Notes: generated by a model not told the origin, from the letters alone. A stretch of 15,217 nucleotides of DNA from Methanosarcina sp. (GCA_024280975.1 JAMXLQ010000054.1:1-15217), one strand, 5' to 3'; positions 7,094 through 13,716 are shown, numbered from the stretch's first letter. Made by a program: numbers and translations.

Positions 7094-8131
7094 TCAAATC
7101 TTAACGATTACCTTTTGTGAGCTCTTTATTTTCAATTTAAGCTTTCTTGCAGCTTCTTCTATCAATGGCTGTGACAATTCCTGGTTAATTTTCTCAAGAC
7201 CTTCTTCCCTTGACATTTCTCCGCTTCGGACAAGCCCTGCTACGTCAAAGGCATAGGGGTGAAACCCATACTTCTCCAGATGGTTGTAACAGGCAAAGGA
7301 GTTCAATGTACAATTGGTTGAATTGCTGTCACTGATTCCTGGAGGTTCCCACCCGATTTCCAGCAGGGTCTCAAGCACTTTATCTTCACTGTAATCCCAT
7401 AGGCATAGAGGGTGCAGAATACTCGGAACATTCTCACCTATGTTTTCAAGAACTTCTTTTTTCAAGAGAAACATTTCATCTTTATCGTCAACGCCTATTT
7501 TTTGAAGCTGTTTCTCAAATAAGTTTCTGGACCACTGGATAAAATTGACAGATAGGTTGATTATAGGATTAGGAGACTGTCCTGCTGTAAAGGCAAATAT
7601 AATAAAAGGTGCTTTTTGAAGAATAGCCTGCTCTATCAGCTTCTGTTTGATGATAGTGATGCAAACATTGCATATATCACTGGCTCGATATTTGGCGAAT
7701 TTCGGGAACGCATCGTATGACTCTGCAGCTTTTCGGAATGTATTGTATAAAACTTCCTTTTCCATGGTCAACTGGAAATAATCACACCCTGTTATCTTGC
7801 ACATTTTTTGGGCATTCTTTATCGCATTTTCGGAAGTGAACCCATTATCAAACTGTACAGCCCTTATCTTAAGAAAAGGATAGTCCTTTTTGAGCTTGTA
7901 AAGCGTGTAAGATGAGTCTTTCCCACCTGAAAGTGCATAAATTACATCGTAGTTACCCTTTCCTCTGTATTGTTTAAAAAGTTCTCCAATTCTGGACAGA
8001 TACTCATTTTTTTCCTGTGAAGTGAGGGGAGCATATGTCTCGCAGAAATGACAGAGACCAGTGTCTTCATTGATTTGTATACCTGGAATATCAGAGTCCA
8101 GAACGCACTTTTTACATACTAGCTTTGACAT
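7094..8131 (-). CDS. N-acetyl sugar amidotransferase-like (WbuX/WbpG-type) PP-loop ATPase
   Basis: The 345-residue protein begins with a zinc-ribbon-like part, C6-C9 (CKKC) and C27-C30 (CHFC), around the PGIQINEDTGLC stretch typical of WbuX/WbpG. It then has the PP-loop SGGKDSSY (68-75) and a third pair, C154-C157 (CNVC). WbpG-type enzymes adenylate an N-acetyl group on a nucleotide sugar and replace it using ammonia from a HisH-type glutaminase; no glutaminase gene is visible here. Three CxxC pairs also leave open a sulfur-transfer role. Its ATG lies inside the 3' end of the adenylate ligase gene (20 nt overlap), with GAGGAG 7 nt upstream, so the two are translationally coupled. It was probably cotranscribed with ACP, ligase and NadE-like genes. 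Confidence 0.82.
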   Translation of the reverse strand: MSKLVCKKCVLDSDIPGIQINEDTGLCHFCETYAPLTSQEKNEYLSRIGELFKQYRGKGNYDVIYALSGGKDSSYTLYKLKKDYPFLKIRAVQFDNGFTSENAIKNAQKMCKITGCDYFQLTMEKEVLYNTFRKAAESYDAFPKFAKYRASDICNVCITIIKQKLIEQAILQKAPFIIFAFTAGQSPNPIINLSVNFIQWSRNLFEKQLQKIGVDDKDEMFLLKKEVLENIGENVPSILHPLCLWDYSEDKVLETLLEIGWEPPGISDSNSTNCTLNSFACYNHLEKYGFHPYAFDVAGLVRSGEMSREEGLEKINQELSQPLIEEAARKLKLKIKSSQKVIVKI

Positions 8132-9590
8132 GTTGGTACTCCTCTATGATGGATCGATTAGATATTTTCCCATTCTCGCTCAAGGGAAGATGATCAATGC
8201 ATAATATTTCTCTTGGACATAGGTAACCTGGAAGACTTTTTCGGCAGAAAACAAATAGCTCTTCAACTTTTGTCCCTGCTGCAGGTATAACCATGAGGCT
8301 GATTGCAGTTCCCATAAGTTCATGGTACACAGGTACAACAAAAACCTTGGAAACCTCGTTATTTTCCTCTATACTTCTCTCAACGTCTCTTGGGTTAACA
8401 CGATGATCGCCGATTTTGATTATGTCATCCTTGCGTCCAAGTAGTCTGATATATCCATTGGGCAATTTCTGTGCGAGATCACCTGTGTGCAGCCATCCAT
8501 TTACTATTTTATTTTCACTGGCGATTTCATCATCTAGGTAACCCAGCATAATATTATCTCCCGTGGCGACCAGTTCACCCATTGCATCGGAACCTGCGGA
8601 CCTGCTCTCGGAATCAAAGACATCCAGTATGACTCCAGGAATTGCTTTTCCTATAGTATCTACAAACTCATCTACATCTTCTGATGGCAGGTAGGCAAGC
8701 CTTGCTGTAGCCTCAGTCTGCCCATACATTGGTAAAATTTTTACATCAGGGACTAGCTCTTTTATTTCTTTTACAATAGCCTTATCCATTCCCCCACCTG
8801 CCGATGCGGCGATTTTAACGTTAGTAAAAGCTCTTCGAAATCTATCAGGATATCGAAGGAGTATCCGGTAGGTACTGGGCACCCCATAAAATATGGATAC
8901 ACCTGACTCTATAAGGTTGAAAACCGAGTCTACAAAATTCATGTTTCCAACTTTGATGGAGCCGCCAGCTACCAGATGAGAGTTAATTATCGAGTTTCCA
9001 AAAGCGTGGTGTGGGGATATTACCAGTGCTCCATTATCTCTGGAAGTTATCCGAAGTACTTTTATTATTGATTCTGCGTTTGCTACCAGGTTTTTGTCAC
9101 TTAACATGACCCCTTTTGGGGTGCCTGTCGTACCTGAAGTATAAAGGACCAGACACAGTTCGGGATTATTATTTTCAGTTTCAATCTTCTTGCGCAAAAT
9201 CTTTACGGAAGTATCGCTGGAAATAACAATTATAGTTTCAAAACGCTCAAAAAAATCTTCTCCAAATCTTGAGTACTGCATATCACTCGTTATAATATTG
9301 TTGATATGAGCAGCATCAAGGATCTTTTCAAGACTGAATTTAGGAAATTCTATTGGCAGAGGGATTGCGATATTAGCTGATCGATATACTGCCATAAGCA
9401 TTTTTATATATTGAATGCCTGATTCTGCCAGTACTGCAAATCGGCAATGATTAAAATCCATCAAAGATGAAGCAATAGTATTTATGTCATTGTCAAGGCA
9501 GCCATAGGAAATTGAACTTATTCCCTCTTCCAAGGCAGTATTTTGAGGAGTTTTTCTGGCGTATTCAGTGATATACGCATCAATTCGCAT
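8112..9590 (-). CDS. ANL-superfamily acyl/aminoacyl-adenylate ligase for a carrier protein
   Basis: The 492-residue enzyme has the full set of adenylation motifs: P-loop-like YTSGTTGTPKG (150-160), YGQTEA (289-294), HTGD (368-371), the hinge LLGRKDDIIKIGDHRVNP (383-400) and the catalytic lysine in ENGKIS (K475). It activates a carboxylate with ATP and passes it to a thiol. A freestanding ACP gene 6 nt upstream makes the carrier's phosphopantetheine the likely acceptor, rather than CoA. The layout resembles DltA-DltC, but no DltB-type O-acyltransferase is visible. The substrate cannot be read reliably by eye. The ATG at 9590 follows directly after the ACP stop, with a GTGA motif overlapping that stop, so translation is coupled. 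It overlaps the WbuX-like gene at its 3' end. Confidence 0.88.
   Translation of the reverse strand: MRIDAYITEYARKTPQNTALEEGISSISYGCLDNDINTIASSLMDFNHCRFAVLAESGIQYIKMLMAVYRSANIAIPLPIEFPKFSLEKILDAAHINNIITSDMQYSRFGEDFFERFETIIVISSDTSVKILRKKIETENNNPELCLVLYTSGTTGTPKGVMLSDKNLVANAESIIKVLRITSRDNGALVISPHHAFGNSIINSHLVAGGSIKVGNMNFVDSVFNLIESGVSIFYGVPSTYRILLRYPDRFRRAFTNVKIAASAGGGMDKAIVKEIKELVPDVKILPMYGQTEATARLAYLPSEDVDEFVDTIGKAIPGVILDVFDSESRSAGSDAMGELVATGDNIMLGYLDDEIASENKIVNGWLHTGDLAQKLPNGYIRLLGRKDDIIKIGDHRVNPRDVERSIEENNEVSKVFVVPVYHELMGTAISLMVIPAAGTKVEELFVFCRKSLPGYLCPREILCIDHLPLSENGKISNRSIIEEYQHVKASM
8139..8144 (-). promoter_or_regulatory. Shine-Dalgarno motif inside the ligase gene
   Basis: GAGGAG lies 7 nt before the ATG at 8131 and within the last codons of the adenylate ligase, supporting the overlapping start of the WbuX-like gene. 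Confidence 0.65.
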
Positions 9591-9596
9591 ACTTTT

Positions 9597-9842
9597 TCAC
9601 TTCGCCAGTTTAGTAATCATATTAGTAATTCCTTGCAATGAATCAAAGTTTTCCGGTGTCAGCAGATCTTCAGGAATTTCGATAGAATATTTTTCACAGA
9701 TATAGTCCATAAGTTCAAGCAGACCAATGGAGTCTATAATGCCTTTCTGAGTAAGAGAATCATTATCGTTCAAGCTGCTATTATTGTCCATAAAAGAATT
9801 AGCCTTCAAGTAATCCACGATATCATTCCTTATCTGTTCCAT
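9597..9842 (-). CDS. Freestanding acyl carrier protein
   Basis: The 81-residue acidic protein has the carrier fold pattern, with the modification site in IIDSIGLLEL; S38 should receive 4'-phosphopantetheine. The following helix-loop-helix (DYICEKYSIEIPEDLLTPENFDSLQGI) matches stand-alone carrier proteins of DltC or polysaccharide-cluster type. Carrier proteins are rare in archaea. It heads a tightly packed set with the adenylate ligase, 6 nt downstream, which probably loads it, and the Sfp-type transferase encoded upstream should activate it. The ATG at 9842 has GGGG 7 nt upstream. No fatty-acid or polyketide synthase partner is seen, so a single activated acyl or aminoacyl group is probably carried. 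Confidence 0.88.
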   Translation of the reverse strand: MEQIRNDIVDYLKANSFMDNNSSLNDNDSLTQKGIIDSIGLLELMDYICEKYSIEIPEDLLTPENFDSLQGITNMITKLAK

Positions 9843-9849
9843 GTATTAT

Positions 9850-9853
9850 CCCC
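9850..9853 (-). promoter_or_regulatory. Shine-Dalgarno motif of the ACP gene
   Basis: AAAGGGGATAATAC precedes the ATG at 9842 with 7 nt spacing, closely resembling the leaders of the NadE-like and acetyltransferase genes. Confidence 0.55.
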
Positions 9854-9944
9854 TTTGTTTTCGTTTAGCAGACCAATGATTGTGAATAACACAAAAATTA
9901 CGTCCACAATATGTGAATCCCCACTGATAATTTACGCAATACAA

Positions 9945-9954
9945 CTATATAAAT
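9945..9954 (-). promoter_or_regulatory. TATA box of the ACP-led operon
   Basis: On the minus strand this is ATTTATATAG. Transcription would start near 9920, leaving a leader of roughly 75-80 nt before the ACP start. The gap to the PPTase stop makes a separate promoter for the ACP operon plausible. Confidence 0.5.
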
Positions 9955-10072
9955 AATTTGAGACATTACTCCGCTAACAGAATCCCGGATAGAGCTAAAA
10001 ATATGAAAAAGGTCAATTTGGGCTTCGGTACATTCGAATGGTATAATTTGACTGCTTCATGGAGGAAATCTC

Positions 10073-10177
10073 ATGAAGGAAATAATCTTTCTATCTATCA
10101 GTATAATCGGTTATTCACATTACGATAAGACCGGAAAAAGAACGGAGTACGGAACTCCAAGCTTTAGGTTTATCTAA
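10073..10177 (+). CDS. Possible 34-residue small protein or gene fragment
   Basis: An ATG frame of 34 codons is preceded by GGAGG (7 nt spacing), a strong ribosome-binding match. The first part is hydrophobic (EIIFLSISIIGY), the rest polar (SHYDKTGKRTEYGTPSF). The GYSxYDxxGKRxxY pattern reminds me of short bacterial repeat proteins with GY-YD-G units, so it may be the end of a broken gene. It runs opposite to the cluster and overlaps a second small frame. It could be chance; I do not recognise it. Confidence 0.25.
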   Translation: MKEIIFLSISIIGYSHYDKTGKRTEYGTPSFRFI

Positions 10178-10181
10178 ATAT

Positions 10182-10868
10182 TTAGTCCCAGTTACAGTCA
10201 ATTTTTTCAAGGTGATTTATACCGATAATATGAGAGCCCAAATAGGCTATGATAGATAATATATACTTATTATCTAAAAAATAAGTGAAGTAGCTGACGC
10301 CACTGAGGTCCAGTTTTTTACTGAAAATAAGATGCATGTTTTTGTTTGAAAACTTGGAATAAGCTTCTTTCAAAGTCCATATTTTTAAAAGATCAGCCTC
10401 ATTTACGGAGTCATCTGTGAGTAAAGACTTCGCGCCCAGGTTCTTCAAGTTACTTTTAAGAGCTAGTGTTTTCCCAAGTTCAATATCAACACCTATTTCG
10501 ATCTTTGATATTGCAAGGACCACGGTGCTTTGTGTATATGATATACAAATGTACAAATCACTATGATTGCGTATACGCACTCTCCCATACCCGTCCTTAT
10601 ATGTTGAGATTCCTGAGGCAGGTCGTTCTCTGATAATATCGCATAATATGTGTTTTAACACCGTTCTGGAGATAATATATCTTTTTTTAAAATAACCGGT
10701 CTGTAACCCCTCGAGATATTCCATTTCTACTTCGTTAAGATATTTTGTACTGAATATATCATAATCATTCAGGTTAACGAGAAAAATAAGAGCATTACTC
10801 TGTTGCCACAGGTAAGGGACAGATTCAAGGGAGATGGGAGAAGGTAATATTAAAATCTCATTGTACAT
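10182..10868 (-). CDS. Sfp-type 4'-phosphopantetheinyl transferase
   Basis: The 228-residue protein has the family hallmarks GVDIE (126-130) and WTLKEAYSK (164-172), whose acidic residues bind Mg and CoA, and an upstream segment FKKRYIISRTVLK that fits the usual R-x-x-L region. It moves phosphopantetheine from CoA to the carrier-protein serine, here presumably S38 of the ACP encoded 340 nt downstream. The family's usual NxSHS segment reads ICISYTQS, so the histidine that contacts CoA phosphate is a tyrosine (Y111). The length is normal for Sfp. It has its own TATA box and an almost leaderless start at 10868. Holo-ACP formation is a strong inference from the neighbourhood. Confidence 0.85.
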   Translation of the reverse strand: MYNEILILPSPISLESVPYLWQQSNALIFLVNLNDYDIFSTKYLNEVEMEYLEGLQTGYFKKRYIISRTVLKHILCDIIRERPASGISTYKDGYGRVRIRNHSDLYICISYTQSTVVLAISKIEIGVDIELGKTLALKSNLKNLGAKSLLTDDSVNEADLLKIWTLKEAYSKFSNKNMHLIFSKKLDLSGVSYFTYFLDNKYILSIIAYLGSHIIGINHLEKIDCNWD

Positions 10869-10898
10869 ACAGCCTACTTAAATTTACCACGTTTCTAC

Positions 10899-10907
10899 AT
10901 ATAAATT
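10899..10907 (-). promoter_or_regulatory. TATA box of the PPTase gene
   Basis: On the minus strand this is ATTTATATG. A start about 25 nt downstream falls within 10 nt of the ATG at 10868, so the transcript would be nearly leaderless. Confidence 0.45.
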
Positions 10908-10986
10908 CCACATTTTTTGTTTACTAGGATAGCTGGGTACAGAATTGAAAGACAAGATCAAGAAAATTCCTGCCTTACCTCAATTA

Positions 10987-11193
10987 TTAGAGCAAATAAC
11001 TTAGAGTTGCTTGGATATAAGCTAGTCGTGGAGTTTCAACTTCCTATGTGATATACCTTTTGTTTAACTCAAATTCATTGCTCAATTTCGTACAAGCAAT
11101 TCTTACTTCTTCAACCTGCTTTATAATCCTCGAACTTCTATAAACATTGGGATAAGAAGATTTTAATTTCTGAGAAGTGTGGATTATTTCTCG
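10987..11193 (-). pseudogene. Unrecognised coding remnant with one in-frame TAG
   Basis: Between two stops the minus strand reads as 68 codons with a single TAG. The text before it (PNVYRSSRIIKQVEEVRIAC, then TKLSNEFELNKRYIT) and after it (EVETPRLAYIQATLSYLL) is protein-like and stays in one frame. No ATG or plausible start lies in it, so it is probably the 3' part of a decayed gene. In Methanosarcina TAG can be read as pyrrolysine, but without a start or context that reading is weak. I do not recognise the family. It lies directly upstream of the PPTase on the same strand. Confidence 0.35.
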
Positions 11194-11240
11194 CTATAAA
11201 CAGGGTGCTGAAATCCTTGTATTAGGATAAATTTATACAT

Positions 11241-11280
11241 TATATAAATACTTCAGAAAAGCAATCCTAAAATATATAAA
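11241..11280 (+). promoter_or_regulatory. Two tandem TATA-like boxes upstream of the DUF2551-type gene
   Basis: TATATAAATA (11241-11250) and AATATATAAA (11271-11280) both match the archaeal TATA consensus. Starting from the second would give a leader of about 110 nt that includes the hairpin at 11310-11330. Confidence 0.35.
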
Positions 11281-11309
11281 CGATAAGGATATAGGGTATT
11301 CGTTTCTTA

Positions 11310-11339
11310 GCGCCCTTACTCGGAGGTCGCACACTTTTT
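11310..11339 (+). terminator. Leader hairpin followed by a T-run
   Basis: GCGCC pairs with GGTCGC (one bulged T) around a 10-nt loop, and TTTTT follows 4 nt later. It could be a small leader terminator, or the end of a short RNA started at the upstream TATA boxes. The stem is only five pairs. Confidence 0.25.
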
Positions 11340-11401
11340 ATAATGTAAAAGAATAGCGAGTAATATAATGCTGTATCAATATAATTTAATTATCATTAAC
11401 T

Positions 11402-11407
11402 GAGGTG
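11402..11407 (+). promoter_or_regulatory. Shine-Dalgarno motif pointing to a CTG start
   Basis: GAGGTG lies 7 nt before CTG at 11415, the same spacing as in the minus-strand operon. It is 40 nt before the TTG at 11448, too far to serve that codon. Confidence 0.5.
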
Positions 11408-11414
11408 TCCGAAA

Positions 11415-11717
11415 CTGCAAACTGCGGAAGAAAGGGTAAGAGCGAGATTGATAAAGTATCTCGGCAGGGATGAAAACGGGATACGCAAGGTTGTGCTCAA
11501 TCTCTTCCTGACCGGAGACAAGTTCACCACCGGTGAAGTTTACGATTACCTAGATAAAGGAAATTTTGAGGTAAGCTACCGGGGAGTGTCGGCTATGGTT
11601 GGGCTTATGAACACAAGGCTCGGAATTCTGAGTATAAATGTTACCGGAGATCACAACGTATATTCCCTGAAAGAAAACTATAGAAATATTGTTGGCTCTG
11701 TGCTTGAGAATTACTGA
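11415..11717 (+). CDS. DUF2551-type small protein
   Basis: From CTG at 11415 this is a 100-residue protein beginning MQTAEERVRARLIKYLG. It continues through a winged-helix-like region (KFTTGEVYDYLDK, SYRGVSAMVGLMNTRLGIL) to a C-terminal ILSINVTGDHNVYSLKENY. I recognise this as the DUF2551 family of methanogens, probably a small DNA-binding or regulatory protein; its role is unknown. The longest frame from a conventional start begins at TTG 11448, but the 11 codons before it are protein-like and a good Shine-Dalgarno motif fits CTG 11415. Either CTG is used as a start, or an ATG mutated. It lies alone between decayed sequences, with its own upstream TATA boxes. Confidence 0.7.
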   Translation: MQTAEERVRARLIKYLGRDENGIRKVVLNLFLTGDKFTTGEVYDYLDKGNFEVSYRGVSAMVGLMNTRLGILSINVTGDHNVYSLKENYRNIVGSVLENY

Positions 11718-12137
11718 GCCACTTTATTATTATCCGATTACCGAATTTTTCAATAAAATATCAGATTTTTGCTACAATAGCTAATTGGCCTTTAAGTAGA
11801 TTATGCAATAATGAAATAATGTCACCGGGCTCGACTACTTATTAAGTGCTTTTGTATTAATATTACGATACTTGGTGTAATTTATGCGTATCTGTTTTAA
11901 AGCCTCATCTCAATGAGCTGATCCTAAAACTCAAAATAGCATCTCTGAGCTTTCAAAACTCCAAATGATCAAATAAGTTTCCTGTAATAACGAAAATAGT
12001 TTTGAAATTTTTATTGATTTGGAGATCTAAATTATTTTTAGAATAAACTCTTTACCAAATTAGTAGAAGTGGGTCTACTGTTGTTACGAGCGTTTTGATT
12101 TAAGTTAGATTCAAAAATTTATACACGTTTTTGGAGT

Positions 12138-12245
12138 TTAGCAGTACGAATGATTGTTCTTACTAGTTTCAAGCCTCTGAACTAAAGAAATTATAGCTGC
12201 GGGATCATCTTTATAGAGAACAAGAATCTTTTCACGTGTAAACAT
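12138..12245 (-). pseudogene. N-terminal fragment of an IS66-family transposase
   Basis: The frame begins at ATG 12245 and runs 35 codons. MFTREKILVLYKDDPAAIIS followed by LVQRLET matches the start of IS66-type transposases as I recall it (MxTREEILxLYxExPEAI-xLVxxL). It stops where the leucine-rich coiled coil should begin, and the DDE domain is absent downstream, so this is a relic of a former insertion. Confidence 0.5.
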
Positions 12246-12308
12246 AATAGCTAAACGAAACAAGATTCATTTTATATTCAATTTTTCTCGAAATAAAGAA
12301 AAAAAATT

Positions 12309-12327
12309 GTAGCCTTTGAAAGGCTAC
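12309..12327. repeat. Perfect 19-nt palindrome
   Basis: GTAGCCTTTGAAAGGCTAC consists of 9-nt arms around a single central G. It could be a terminator stem, a binding site or the tip of an insertion-sequence end. It sits at the 5' edge of the next remnant. Confidence 0.6.
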
Positions 12328-12489
12328 CTGAGTAATTACAAAATAGAAAGTAAAGAAAAAGAGGAAGACCTAAAAGATTTATTAAAGAATCCTATGGAAA
12401 AAATTAGCAATAGAAAGGTTCTTCTCAAAATTTTTCGTTTATTGGGAAAATCTACAGGAGAAACGGTTAAAAGAACTCTAGAAAATTAA
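12313..12489 (+). pseudogene. Unrecognised C-terminal coding remnant
   Basis: Fifty-eight codons are open between a TAG and a TAA and read as protein: a charged start (ESKEKEEDLKDLLKNP) and a basic amphipathic end (NRKVLLKIFRLLGKSTGETV). It has an internal ATG but no ribosome-binding site. The ending looks like a true C-terminus. It is probably the tail of a decayed mobile-element or phage gene; the family is not recognised. Confidence 0.3.
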
Positions 12490-12561
12490 AGATACAGACT
12501 TAAACTCTCTGACAGATATAGTACAGAAAATTTTGAAAAACCTAATTTGTAGCAGATTGTT

Positions 12562-12913
12562 TTATAAAAGATATATGAATAATTTGTTGGAACCCAGGAT
12601 TTTTCGAAATTTTCTATAGTTCCCATAGGAATTATATCTTATATCAACATACGTAATGTTCCACTTATGTTCTTTGCTTTGCAGACTTTCTTTGGTAATC
12701 TTTTTAGTATACTAATTAAGGTTGAGGTTCATATCAGTAATAGTCGACTATAATGCCTCTTGACCTATTTTTTTCTTTCCCAGCATAAGCCATTCAAGAT
12801 TTCAAAAACAAGTCAGTAAATTATTCTGGTTCATACTTACTTGGAACACCATAAACTTCATTTTCAGTTGGTACTGAACTGATTTTTAAAAAATCTTTTA
12901 AATTTTCTTTTTT
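12562..12913 (-). pseudogene. Decayed DDE transposase (IS4/IS5-like) remnant
   Basis: Starting near 12913 one frame reads KENLKDFLKISSVPTENEVY, then YGVPSKYEPE, a stop, FTDLFLKS, a stop, and MAYAGKEKNRSRGIIVDYY. After a frameshift it continues as KKITKESLQSKEHKWNITYV. This follows the order of Methanosarcina DDE transposases as I recall them: SVPTExEVYxFLSRxEPE, then a VDSTD-type first catalytic aspartate, then the KITKExLxxKxxKWGYS region. Several stops and at least one frameshift make it non-functional. The exact IS family is not settled. Confidence 0.5.
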
Positions 12914-13297
12914 CTAATTTTATGATAGTACTTTACAGAAAAAAATATACTCAGAAACATAATTTTTATACTAAGTTTTCAGTTTGACAGTGAGTTTAGG
13001 AGAATCCTATTTAAAGATAAGTTAATTCTAACAGGTAGAACCACTACTTCGTAAATTTCTTATAGAATAAAGCCATAAGAAGTAAAGAGTACAGAATCAA
13101 TTAATTCTGAAAATAATATGTTTTTACCTAGTAAGTCAGCAGGAATGAAGGGAATAAAGTGAAACTGTAACCTTTTTCATTGAAAATATGAACGGAGTTA
13201 TGAGAAGAAAAGGGATCTGCTATATTTCTAATAGGAAGAGGGAAATTAAAGAATAAATTAACCAACTAGAGAAACAAACTAGCTAGCAGGCTTAGCA

Positions 13298-13311
13298 GGC
13301 TATATAAAGCC
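13298..13311 (+). promoter_or_regulatory. TATA box flanked by GGCT/AGCC
   Basis: GGCTATATAAAGCC contains a near-consensus TATA box, preceded by a duplicated TAGCAGGC (13285-13300). No gene follows closely; a transcript from it would start near 13330 and enter the inverted repeat below. Confidence 0.3.
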
Positions 13312-13434
13312 TATTTGTAAGAACTACATTATGAAGTTCTTTTAGGATTAACGCTTGCAATGTATTTGTGCCATCGGGCCTGAAAGCCGAACATTCATTT
13401 CGAAAGATATCACTCAGGAGATACTTAAAATGTA

Positions 13435-13519
13435 TTCCGAGATTTCAGCCATAAATTATAGTAAATTATTAACTTCCTTTAAAATTTAAAGTGGCAAATA
13501 AGCTGCTGAAATCTCGGAA
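13435..13519. repeat. 15-nt inverted repeat with 55-nt loop
   Basis: TTCCGAGATTTCAGC (13435-13449) is exactly complementary to GCTGAAATCTCGGAA (13505-13519). The intervening 55 nt are AT-rich. In RNA this would make a stable stem; in DNA it might be paired ends of a small mobile element or a regulatory structure before the membrane-protein gene. Confidence 0.65.
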
Positions 13520-13716
13520 AATATGGAATAAAGAATAATATACGCACAATTTTTCATTGCTTTCTGAATTTTCCCGCTTACAGAAATAAAAGCAGATTTT
13601 TGTGTGCCCTTGATAGCTTGAAAGCTTAAATTTTTCTGGCTCATGAAGGTGTTTTTCACACAAACCGGAGTTGAGTGTAAAAAAATTTGCATCAAAAGTT
13701 ATATTAAGTGGGGAAA

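Larger units (their letters stand above)
9843..10181. other. Spacer between ACP and PPTase genes
   Basis: The spacer holds the ACP promoter and two short plus-strand frames, 10003-10128 (41 codons) and 10073-10177 (34 codons). No terminator hairpin is evident after the PPTase stop at 10182. Confidence 0.5.
10869..11414. other. Intergenic region with gene remnant and candidate promoters
   Basis: Contains the PPTase TATA box, the TAG-interrupted remnant (10987-11193), two plus-strand TATA-like boxes 30 nt apart (TATATAAATA at 11241 and AATATATAAA at 11271) and a small G+C-rich hairpin before TTTTT at 11310-11339. On the plus strand 10933-11004 also reads as a short protein-like piece (ELKDKIKKIPALPQLLEQIT), antisense to the remnant's 3' end; one of the two is a shadow. 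Confidence 0.45.
11718..13716. other. 2-kb gene-poor region with transposase debris
   Basis: No intact gene is seen. It holds an IS66-like N-terminal fragment, a decayed DDE transposase, an unnamed plus-strand remnant, a perfect short palindrome and a long-loop inverted repeat, each listed separately. 11718-12137 and 12914-13290 show no structure that I can support. Open frames on the minus strand at 13469-13695 have unconvincing translations. Confidence 0.6.

Noticed and set aside
8112..9842. Dlt-type D-alanylation operon
   Set aside because: The ligase-ACP pair looks similar, but no DltB or DltD gene is present and the neighbours are PP-loop ATPases, so the name is not justified.
9597..10868. 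Nonribosomal peptide or polyketide synthase
   Set aside because: No condensation, ketosynthase, ketoreductase or thioesterase domain is seen; carrier and ligase are single freestanding proteins.
13469..13695. Two overlapping minus-strand frames of 64 and 69 codons
   Set aside because: They overlap each other and the inverted repeat, have no ribosome-binding site, and have unconvincing composition.
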